Assembly (NCBI GenBank): GCA_036381235.1
Contig: DASVDE010000027.1
Coordinates: 1-64,000 of the forward strand
Reading direction: 5' to 3'
Source: DASVDE01 sp036381235
GTDB taxonomy: Bacteria > Actinomycetota > Thermoleophilia > Solirubrobacterales > 70-9
DNA length: 64,000 nucleotides
Below the pieces are notes generated by a model. It searched no databases. It saw only the letters and a list, made by a program, of their open reading frames with translations, and was not told the DNA's origin. Below, one piece after another: positions 32,757 through 39,929 of the stretch. Made by a program: the position numbers and the translations under genes. How positions within the stretch are numbered: the first letter of the stretch is position 1; every line of letters starts with the position of its first letter.

Positions 32757-32793
32757 AACTTAGCACTTTGTAACAACGTGTTACAAAGTGCTA
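32757..32793 (-). promoter_or_regulatory. ndh: ndh promoter embedded in a perfect 33-bp palindrome
   Basis: TAGCACTTTGTAACA (32761-32775) and TGTTACAAAGTGCTA (32779-32793) are perfect 15-bp arms around ACG. Read on the minus strand, TTGTAA (32786-32781), an 18-bp spacer and TAAGTT (32762-32757) form a -35/-10 pair, and the ndh ATG follows 6 nt later. The palindrome therefore covers the -35, the spacer and two bases of the -10, as expected for a dimeric repressor. Downstream of gatB it could also act as a terminator, but no U-run follows. Confidence 0.65.
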
Positions 32794-32803
32794 AAACGCA
32801 CTT

Positions 32804-34243
32804 CTACGCTTCCAGCTTCTCCTTGATCAGGCGGGTGACCTCGCCGCCGTCGGCGCGGCCCTTGGTCTCCTTCATCACGGCGCCGATGATCGCGCCGATC
32901 GCCTTGCCGTTGCCGGCGCGGATCTGCTCGACGGCCTCGGGATTGGCGTCGAGCGCGGCGGTGACGATCCCTTCCAGCTCACCGCTGTCGGAGATCTGGG
33001 CGAGGCCTTCGCGCTCGACGATCTCGGCGGGATCGCCACCCTCGGCGACCATGGCCGCCAGCACCGTCTTGCCGCTGCTGTGGGAGATCTTCTTCTCGAC
33101 GACCATCGCGACGAGAGCAGCCAGGGCTCCGGCATCCACTTTCGACGCGGCGGCACCCCCCTCCCCACCGTCCTGGCGCAGCGCCGCCGCCAGTTCGCCG
33201 GTGATCCAGTTGGCGAGGACCTGGGCATCGATTTCGGATGCAGCCTCGGCCGCCCGCTCGAAATAGGCGGCGGTCTCGGGATCGGCGGCGAGCTGCGCCG
33301 CGTTCTCGGCTGAGAGCTTCAGCTCCGTCTCATAGCGCACGATCCGCGCCGCCGGCAGCTCGGGCAGCGACTCGCGGGCTTCGCGCAGCATCTCCTCGGT
33401 CGGCGCCAGCGGCACCAGATCCGGCTCGGGGAAATAGCGGTAATCGTGGGCTTCCTCCTTGGAGCGCAAGGGGTGCAGGGTGCCGTCGTCGGGGTGGTAG
33501 TGCAGGGTCTCCTGGACCACCTTTCCCCCCGCCTCGACCAGCTCCCGCTGGCGCGCCAGCTCCGCCTCGATCCCGCGTTCGAGGAAGCGGAAGCTGTTCA
33601 TGTTCTTCAGCTCGGTCTTCGTCCCCAGCTCGGCGCTGCCCGCCGGGCGCACCGAGACGTTGGCGTCGACCCGCAGGCTCCCCTCCTCCATGTTGACGTC
33701 GGAAACCTCGAGCTGGCGGACCGTCTCCCTCAGCAGGCGCGCCCATGCCGCCGCCTCCGAGGCACTGCGCAGATCGGGCTCGGTGACGATCTCGACCAGC
33801 GGCGTGCCGCCGCGGTTGAAGTCGACGAGCGAGGCGGCGGAGCCGTGTATGCGCCCCGAATCGCCGACGTGGATCGTCTTCGCGGCATCCTCTTCGAGGT
33901 GCGCGCGATGGATGCGGACTTCGCCGAGCCGGCCATTGCTCGCCAGGGGAATGTCGTACTGGCTGATTTGGTAGGCCTTCGGGCTGTCTGGATAGAAGTA
34001 GTTCTTGCGGTGGAAGATCGAGCGGGGGGCGACTTCGCACTCCAGCGCGGCCGCGATCCTCAGCGCGTAACGAATCGCCTGCTCGTTGGTCGCCGGCAGG
34101 ACGCCGGGGTGGGCAAGGCAGATCGGACAGGTGTGGACGTTGGGCTCGTCGCCGAAGGACAGCTCGCAGCCGCAGAACATCTTCGTGCGGGTGGCGAGCT
34201 GGACATGGATCTCGAGCCCTATCACCGCCTCCAGCTCAGCCAT
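32804..34243 (-). CDS. gatB: Asp/Glu-tRNA amidotransferase subunit B
   Basis: Kinase and tRNA-recognition subunit of GatCAB, which phosphorylates and amidates misacylated Glu-tRNA(Gln) or Asp-tRNA(Asn). The 479-aa protein begins EAVIGLEIHVQLAT, has the zinc-type cysteines in MFCGCELSFGDEPNVHTCPICLAHPG, the RKNYFYPDSPKAYQISQYDIPL core, the YRYFPEPDLVP motif and a C-terminal YqeY-like helical tail. ATG 34243 overlaps gatA by 8 bp; the longer frame to 34336 is gatA shadow. Confidence 0.95.
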   Translation of the reverse strand: MAELEAVIGLEIHVQLATRTKMFCGCELSFGDEPNVHTCPICLAHPGVLPATNEQAIRYALRIAAALECEVAPRSIFHRKNYFYPDSPKAYQISQYDIPLASNGRLGEVRIHRAHLEEDAAKTIHVGDSGRIHGSAASLVDFNRGGTPLVEIVTEPDLRSASEAAAWARLLRETVRQLEVSDVNMEEGSLRVDANVSVRPAGSAELGTKTELKNMNSFRFLERGIEAELARQRELVEAGGKVVQETLHYHPDDGTLHPLRSKEEAHDYRYFPEPDLVPLAPTEEMLREARESLPELPAARIVRYETELKLSAENAAQLAADPETAAYFERAAEAASEIDAQVLANWITGELAAALRQDGGEGGAAASKVDAGALAALVAMVVEKKISHSSGKTVLAAMVAEGGDPAEIVEREGLAQISDSGELEGIVTAALDANPEAVEQIRAGNGKAIGAIIGAVMKETKGRADGGEVTRLIKEKLEA

Positions 34244-35672
34244 CGGAGCCCTCCGGCGTCGCGTCGAAGCCGATCGCCCCTTCCAGCGCAAATGCCGCCT
34301 CCAGCAAATTCTGCTCGGCGAAGGGGGGAGCGGCAATCTGGAAGCCGACCGGCAGCTTGGGACCGCCGCCCGCCGGCTCCGCGAGTCCGGCGGGAATCGA
34401 GATCGCCGGGATGCCGGCCAGGCTCATCGGCACGGTGAAGAAGTCGTTCATGTACATCGCCAGCGGGTCCGCGGTCTTCTCGCCCAACTCGAAGGCGACC
34501 GACGGAGAGGTCGGGGTGACGACGAAGTCGAAGTCGTCGAAGGCGCCGGCGAAGTCCTCGGCGATCCTGGTGCGGACCTTTTGCGCCTGCCCGTAGTAGG
34601 CGTCGTAGTAGCCGGAGGAGAGCGCGTAGGTGCCGAGCATGATGCGCCGCTTCACCTCCCTGCCGAAGCCCTCGGCGCGGGTCGCTTCGTACATCTCGGT
34701 CAAATCGCGGGAGCCGTCGACGCGCATCCCGTAGCGCACACCGTCGTAGCGGGCGAGGTTGGAGGAGGCCTCGGCGGGAGCGATCACGTAGTAGGCGGAG
34801 ATTCCGTGCTCTGCATGGGGCAGGGGGGCCTCGCCAACCTCGCCACCGAGGCGCTCGATCTCTTCCAGGGTCTTCTCGAAGACCTCTCGCACGCCGGAGT
34901 CGACCGCATCGCGCGCGAGCTCGCTCGGCACCGCAAAGCGCAGCCCGCTCAGATCCGTGCGCTCGGGTGGCTTCACTCCGCCCTCGATCCCAACCGAAGT
35001 CGAGTCGCAGGGGTCGCGCCCCTGCAGGGCCGCGAGTAGCAGCGCTGCGTCGGTCACATCCTGAGTCAGGGGACCGCACTGATCGAGCGAAGAGGCGAAG
35101 GCGATCATTCCGTAGCGGGAAATCGAGCCGTAGGTCGGCTTCAGGCCGACGATTCCGCATAGCGCCGCCGGCTGTCGAATCGAGCCACCCGTGTCCGTGC
35201 CGATCGCGCAGGGCGCCAGGCCGCCGGCCACCGCAGCCGCCGAGCCCCCGGACGAGCCGCCCGGCACCCTCCCCCGGTCCCATGGATTCAGCACCGGCCC
35301 GTAGGCCGAGTTCTCATTCGAGGACCCCATCGCGAACTCGTCCATGTTCGTCTTGCCCAGCACGCTCGCTCCTGCTTCGGCGAGACGCCGCACCGCGGTT
35401 GCGGTGTACAGGGGCCGGTGTCCCTCCAGGATGCGCGAGCCGGCGGTCGTCGGCACCCCCTCGGTGCAGAAGAGATCCTTGACGGCGACGGGAATTCCGG
35501 CGAGGGGGCCCTCCGCGGCGCCGCTGTCCTCTTCGGCTCGCCAGAGATAGGCGTTCAGCCGATCGCCGGCGGCAGCCTCGCGCCAAGCTGCGGAGTACTC
35601 CGCGGTCGAGACGTCGCCGGCCGCGATCGCCCTCGCCGCCTGCGCGGCAGTCAGCTCCCGCAACTCTCCCAT
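34236..35672 (-). CDS. gatA: Asp/Glu-tRNA amidotransferase subunit A
   Basis: Amidase-signature subunit that releases ammonia from glutamine for GatB. The 478-aa protein contains PLAGIPVAVKDLF with the base lysine, and the GGSSGGSAAAVAGGLAPCAIGTDTGGSIRQPA signature (read in parts) with the cis-Ser and nucleophile Ser. KPTYG-SRYGMIAFASSLDQCGP is also GatA-typical and separates it from general amidases. The start overlaps the gatC stop by 1 nt. It is the middle gene of gatC-gatA-gatB. Confidence 0.95.
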   Translation of the reverse strand: MGELRELTAAQAARAIAAGDVSTAEYSAAWREAAAGDRLNAYLWRAEEDSGAAEGPLAGIPVAVKDLFCTEGVPTTAGSRILEGHRPLYTATAVRRLAEAGASVLGKTNMDEFAMGSSNENSAYGPVLNPWDRGRVPGGSSGGSAAAVAGGLAPCAIGTDTGGSIRQPAALCGIVGLKPTYGSISRYGMIAFASSLDQCGPLTQDVTDAALLLAALQGRDPCDSTSVGIEGGVKPPERTDLSGLRFAVPSELARDAVDSGVREVFEKTLEEIERLGGEVGEAPLPHAEHGISAYYVIAPAEASSNLARYDGVRYGMRVDGSRDLTEMYEATRAEGFGREVKRRIMLGTYALSSGYYDAYYGQAQKVRTRIAEDFAGAFDDFDFVVTPTSPSVAFELGEKTADPLAMYMNDFFTVPMSLAGIPAISIPAGLAEPAGGGPKLPVGFQIAAPPFAEQNLLEAAFALEGAIGFDATPEGSDG

Positions 35673-35962
35673 CAGGATTCGGCCTGCGGCGAGGGCACCC
35701 GGAACGCCCCCTCCGCCGGATCGGGCGCCTGCTCGAGCACCGCCTCCCGCGGCCAGCTCGGTCGCGGCTGATCCGGCCGCAGGACGTTCTCCAGGTCGAC
35801 CACGTGCGAGGTAGGGGGCACGTCATCGAGATCCAAGGCGGCGATTCGATCGACATGCTCGAGGATCCCGGACAGCTCCCCCGCCATCCGCTCGACCTCC
35901 TCCTCATCGAGACCCAGGCGAGACAGCCGCGCAACGTGCAACACCTGTTCGCGGTCGATCAT
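35672..35962 (-). CDS. gatC: Asp/Glu-tRNA amidotransferase subunit C
   Basis: Small subunit that wraps GatA and GatB together. At 96 aa it has the expected length and pattern: VLHVARLSRLGLDEEEVERMAGELSGILEHVDRIAALDLDDVPPTSHVVDLENVLRPDQP (read in parts), the GatC hallmark. It opens the gatCAB operon, divergent from the membrane-protein gene at 36021 across 58 bp. Together with a single GltX nearby, it supports indirect glutaminyl-tRNA formation in this organism. Confidence 0.94.
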   Translation of the reverse strand: MIDREQVLHVARLSRLGLDEEEVERMAGELSGILEHVDRIAALDLDDVPPTSHVVDLENVLRPDQPRPSWPREAVLEQAPDPAEGAFRVPSPQAES

Positions 35963-36020
35963 CCGGCGGGATTCTAGGTGGCCGGCATTTGGCTGCTCAG
36001 CCAGTTAGAGTGCGACGCGC

Positions 36021-36464
36021 ATGCGGGGAGCCACGGCCGAGAGATTCGTCGTCTTCAGCCTGCGCCTCCTCGCCCTCAGCTTCGCGGTGGTCGGCATCCT
36101 CTTCATCGCCGTTCCCAACGGCGTCCTCGACACGATCTCCGACCTCGGCGACTCGCTCGGCGACTTCTCGCGCGCGCCCCACACCCAGGAACAACTGTGG
36201 CTGGCACTTGGCTTCGCCTACATGGTTGTGATCACGGGAATCTGCGTCGTGGCCCAGGCCGACGTCGTCCGCTACCGGCCCTTCCTCCTCGTCCTCGCCG
36301 TCGGCAAGACCGCTTCCTCGCTCGCTTCCCTTGGCTTCTTCGCCTTCGACGATGACGTCTTCATCTACCTCCTGAACTTCCTCGTCGATGGCTTCCTTGC
36401 CCTGGCTGCGCTCTGGCTGTGGGTGCTCGTCGGCAGGGTCGGCCGGGCGGCAGCCCCCGGCTGA
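36021..36464 (+). CDS. four-helix integral membrane protein of unknown function
   Basis: A 147-aa protein with hydrophobic helices at roughly 12-32, 60-80, 85-105 and 112-138 (for example LRLLALSFAVVGILFIAV and YLLNFLVDGFLALAALWLWVLV). A short acidic amphipathic loop sits between helices 1 and 2 (DTISDLGDSLGDFSRAP). I do not recognise a family. It lies just upstream of the GMC oxidase gene on the same strand with about 60 bp between, so it may be co-transcribed with it and provide a membrane partner; that is inference only. Confidence 0.6.
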   Translation: MRGATAERFVVFSLRLLALSFAVVGILFIAVPNGVLDTISDLGDSLGDFSRAPHTQEQLWLALGFAYMVVITGICVVAQADVVRYRPFLLVLAVGKTASSLASLGFFAFDDDVFIYLLNFLVDGFLALAALWLWVLVGRVGRAAAPG

Positions 36465-36524
36465 AGGCGCGCGCCAGGGCTCTCCGCCGCTGAGCAGCGC
36501 ACCCTGAGCGCGATCTGCGAGGCG

Positions 36525-38396
36525 ATGGCGCCCGGGGTCGACGGCCTGCCGGCGGCCGAGCGCGACGTCGACGTCTCCGGGCCGGTCGGCGCCTTTCTCC
36601 CTTCGGTCTCCCCTCGGGTCTTTACGAGGCTCAAGCTGGGCCTGCGGGCATTCGAGTGGCTGCCCTTTCCGTGGCGCTTCAGCCGCCTCGACCTCGCCTC
36701 TCGCGAAGCGTTCCTTCGGCGCATGGAGCATTCCCGCTTCCGCCTGCACCACGACCTGCTGCTGATGGGCAAGCTCTTCTCGACGCTCGGCTATGCGGTC
36801 ACGCCCGAGGTCGAGGAGCGCATCGGCTTCCAGGTGAGCTGCGCGCTCTCGGACGGCTCGCTTCCGGAACCGGCCGGCTCGCTGGGCGACACCACGCCGG
36901 CGGGCGAGGGTGAGGAGTGCGACGTGTTGATCGTCGGCTCGGGAGCGGGGGGCGCAGCGGCCGCGGCGACTCTGGCGGAGGCGGGACTCGACGTCATCGT
37001 CCTGGAGGCCGGCGAGAGCTACAACCGCGACAACTATCCCAGCGACCGGCTCGAGGCGATCGCATCCCTCTACCGCGACGCGGGCCTGACCATCGCCGAG
37101 GGCAACCCACCCATCCCCGTCCCCGTGGCGAGAACAGTGGGCGGGACGACGGTGATCAACTCGGGCACCTGCTTCCGCGCGCCCGAGCCCGTGCTCGACG
37201 AGTGGCGCACACGCTTCGGGATCGAGTGGGTCGGTGACCTGGGCCCGGATTTCGCCGAGGCGGAGGAGTTCCTGCGTGTGACTCCGCTCGACCCCGAGCG
37301 GATGGGGCGCAACGGCCAGCTCGCAATGGAGGGCGCCCAGGCTCTGGGCGCCAGCGGCGGGCCGATCTCCCGCAACGCCGGCAACTGCGTGCAGTGCAGC
37401 TCCTGCCCCTTCGGCTGTGAGATCGACGCGAAGCGCGGCATGCACGTTAGCTACCTGCCGCGCGCCGTCGCCGCCGGCGCGCGGATCAGAGCTGGGGTCG
37501 AGGCGCAGCGCATCCTGCTCGAGGACGGGCGCGCGAAGGGAGCCGCCTGTGTCGTCAGGGAGCCTGCGTCCACGAACGGCCGGCGGCGCGGCTATCAGGT
37601 TCGCGCCCGCCTCGCGACGATCGTCGCCGGCGGAGCGCTAGGAACACCGGAGCTGTTGCTGCGCTCCGGCATCGGCGGGCGCCAGGTGGGGCGCAACTTC
37701 CACATGCATCCCGCCTGCTGGGTGGGGGCGCTCTACCCGGAGGAGGTGCGTGGCTGGGAGGGCGTGATGCAGAGCTACTACGTCGACGAGTGGGAGACGG
37801 AGCGCATCCTGCTGGAGGCGACCTTCACGCCGCTTGCCTTCGGCGGAGCCTGGTTGCTGGGCACCGGTCGCGAGCACCAGGAGGCGCTGCTCGGCTTCGA
37901 CCGGATCGGCTCGATCGGCGTCCACCTCTCCGATCGCTCGGTCGGAAGGGTCGGCATCGGGGGCGACGGCTCACTGCGCGCCACATACAAGCTCACCTCA
38001 GACGATTCCAGGCGCATCACGTTCGGCATCGCGCGGGCGGCCGAGGTCCACTTCGCCGCCGGCGCCACCGAGGTCTACCCCAACATCGGTCGGGTCGGCG
38101 TGCTGCGACCGGAGCAGCTGCCGGAGTTCGAAGCGACCGCCTTCAAGCCCGCCGAGCTGCACTTGGAGGCCTTTCACCCGATGGGAACCGCCCGCATCGC
38201 CGCCAACCCGGCCGAGGGAGTCTGTGCGGTCGACGGCTCTGTCAACGGCGTCGAGGACCTCTACGTGGCAGACGCCTCCCTCTTCCCCACCTCGGTCGGC
38301 GTCAACCCGATGATGACCGTGATCGCATTCGCCAAGCGGATAGCCACGGGAATCGCCAACGGCCCCGGGCAGGCCCGGGGCCGTCAGAGCCGCTAG
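36525..38396 (+). CDS. GMC-family FAD oxidoreductase (long-chain alcohol oxidase-like)
   Basis: A 623-aa flavoprotein. An N-terminal helical region (about 1-125) precedes the FAD Rossmann motif DVLIVGSGAGGAAAAATLAEAG. ARTVGGTTVINSGTCFRAP, a cysteine-rich NCVQCSSCPFGCEIDAKRGM segment and the C-terminal catalytic region FHPMGTARIA with VNPMMTVIAFAKRIA are all present. The cysteine-rich loop and long N-terminus match the long-chain alcohol oxidase subgroup. Conserved-looking sequence (SAAEQRTLSAICEA) continues upstream of the ATG to 36483 without an ATG, GTG or TTG, so the real start may be unusual. Substrate unknown. Confidence 0.82.
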   Translation: MAPGVDGLPAAERDVDVSGPVGAFLPSVSPRVFTRLKLGLRAFEWLPFPWRFSRLDLASREAFLRRMEHSRFRLHHDLLLMGKLFSTLGYAVTPEVEERIGFQVSCALSDGSLPEPAGSLGDTTPAGEGEECDVLIVGSGAGGAAAAATLAEAGLDVIVLEAGESYNRDNYPSDRLEAIASLYRDAGLTIAEGNPPIPVPVARTVGGTTVINSGTCFRAPEPVLDEWRTRFGIEWVGDLGPDFAEAEEFLRVTPLDPERMGRNGQLAMEGAQALGASGGPISRNAGNCVQCSSCPFGCEIDAKRGMHVSYLPRAVAAGARIRAGVEAQRILLEDGRAKGAACVVREPASTNGRRRGYQVRARLATIVAGGALGTPELLLRSGIGGRQVGRNFHMHPACWVGALYPEEVRGWEGVMQSYYVDEWETERILLEATFTPLAFGGAWLLGTGREHQEALLGFDRIGSIGVHLSDRSVGRVGIGGDGSLRATYKLTSDDSRRITFGIARAAEVHFAAGATEVYPNIGRVGVLRPEQLPEFEATAFKPAELHLEAFHPMGTARIAANPAEGVCAVDGSVNGVEDLYVADASLFPTSVGVNPMMTVIAFAKRIATGIANGPGQARGRQSR

Positions 38397-38992
38397 CTGC
38401 CGGGAGGGGGTTGAGACGGAGGCGGAGGTGGTGGCGTCTGCGCCGGCGGAGGAGGTGGTGGCGGCGGGGGAGGTGGACCGCCCGCCGGAGGCTGCCCTCC
38501 GCCTCCACCGCCGGAGAGGCGGTCGGCAGCGTCACCGAAGGTAGCGCCCTCCTCCTGCATCGCCCGGTAACCGCCGAAGGCGATGCCGGCGGCTGAGACC
38601 AAGGCCAGGAAGATGCCCAGCTGGGTGGAGCCGTCGGCCGTGACGCCACCGAACTCGGCGAACGTCGGCGTGTCGATGATCCGAAAGAGGATCAGCAGGA
38701 ACGAGATCACGCCCAGAACGGTGACCGCGGTTCCGCCGTGCACCGGCATGTCGACGTCCGCTTCGCTCGCCTCGATTGCCGCGTTGGCGATCGTGACGAT
38801 GATCGTGATCAGCAATACCCAGGGGATGAAGTCGAGCGCATCCCAGGCGTTGCCTCCGCTGCCGCTGACGTCGATCGTCTGGCCGGCGCCCGAGATCGAG
38901 ACGCTGTACCAGTCAAAGAACATGAAGATGAAGAGCAGAATCGCCGACACCGCTGCGATCTTCTCTCCCTGAGTCAACCTGTTCAGATCCAT
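38393..38992 (-). CDS. four-helix membrane protein with proline-rich tail
   Basis: A 199-aa protein with four hydrophobic helices (about 12-32, 54-74, 86-106 and 121-142) and a long extracellular-type loop after helix 1. Residues about 158-199 are Gly then Pro-rich (runs of eleven and six prolines), likely a disordered tail that could bind an SH3-like or peptidoglycan-associated partner. I recognise no catalytic motif. It meets the GMC gene tail to tail with a 4-bp overlap. Poly-Pro runs here would need EF-P for translation. Confidence 0.6.
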   Translation of the reverse strand: MDLNRLTQGEKIAAVSAILLFIFMFFDWYSVSISGAGQTIDVSGSGGNAWDALDFIPWVLLITIIVTIANAAIEASEADVDMPVHGGTAVTVLGVISFLLILFRIIDTPTFAEFGGVTADGSTQLGIFLALVSAAGIAFGGYRAMQEEGATFGDAADRLSGGGGGGQPPAGGPPPPPPPPPPPAQTPPPPPPSQPPPGS

Positions 38993-39077
38993 CTACGCAT
39001 CCCTCCGAGGAGATTGGGGGTCGATCCGACCCTACACCCGGCGTTGGCGGGAAACGCAAAGGAATGGCGGGAATTTC

Positions 39078-39929
39078 CTAGAGCGTGCGGGCGCGGGCGG
39101 CCTGCAAGGTGTTGGCGAGCAGCATCGCGATGGTCATCGGACCGACGCCACCGGGTACCGGAGTGATCGCCCCGGCCACCCCGCTCACCGCCTCGAAGTC
39201 GACATCGCCGCAGAGCCCGTCGTCGGTCCGGTTCATGCCGACGTCGATCACAACAGCCCCCGGCTTCACCGCGTCGACGCCGAGCAGGCGCGGGACCCCG
39301 ACCGCGGCGACCAGCACGTCGGCGCGACTGCAGGTGCCCGCCAGGTCGCGGGTGCGCGAGTGGCAAACGGTCACCGTCGCGTTGGCGGCCAGCAGCAGGC
39401 GCGCCACCGGCACGCCCACCAGCTTCGAGCGCCCCACCACCACCGCCTCGGCGCCCTCCAGCTCGACGCCCTCGTGACGCAAAAGCTCCATCACCCCAGC
39501 GGGGGTGCAGGGAACGAGGCTCGGGGTGCCGTGGGCCAGCAGCCCGGCGTTGGCGGGGGTGAGCCCGTCGACGTCCTTGGCGGGATTGATTGCCGCGACC
39601 ACAGCGTCGGGGTCGATCTGCTCGGGAACCGGTAGCTGCACGAGGATGCCGTCGACGTCATCGTGCAAGCCCAGCTCGCCGACCAGCTCAAGCAGCTGGT
39701 TCTCGGTCGTATCCGTCGGCAGGGCGTGGTGCACGGACCGCATCCCGACCTCCTCGCAGGCCTTGTGCTTGTTGCGAACGTAGATCTGAGAGGCCGGGTC
39801 CTCGCCGACCAGCACCGTGGCGAGGGCCGGCGCCCTCCCGGCATCCTCGACGTAGGCAGCAACCTCGGCGGCGACCCGTTCGCGAACCGCCGCCGACACC
39901 GCCCTGCCGTCGATCGTCCTGGCGCTCAT
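39078..39929 (-). CDS. folD: bifunctional methylene-THF dehydrogenase/cyclohydrolase
   Basis: Interconverts methylene-, methenyl- and formyl-tetrahydrofolate with NADP+. The 283-aa protein has the catalytic lysine in ASQIYVRNKHKACEEVGM (YxxxK), the substrate motif DGILVQLPVPEQID, PCTPAGVMELL, and the Rossmann segment AVVVGRSKLVGVPVARLLL ending in VIDVGMNRT and TPVPGGVGPMTIAMLLANT. These are canonical FolD features. Its start overlaps the pcrA stop by 4 bp, so it is the last gene of the cysteine-linked operon. Folate one-carbon units come from serine made by SerA/SerC. Confidence 0.96.
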   Translation of the reverse strand: MSARTIDGRAVSAAVRERVAAEVAAYVEDAGRAPALATVLVGEDPASQIYVRNKHKACEEVGMRSVHHALPTDTTENQLLELVGELGLHDDVDGILVQLPVPEQIDPDAVVAAINPAKDVDGLTPANAGLLAHGTPSLVPCTPAGVMELLRHEGVELEGAEAVVVGRSKLVGVPVARLLLAANATVTVCHSRTRDLAGTCSRADVLVAAVGVPRLLGVDAVKPGAVVIDVGMNRTDDGLCGDVDFEAVSGVAGAITPVPGGVGPMTIAMLLANTLQAARARTL

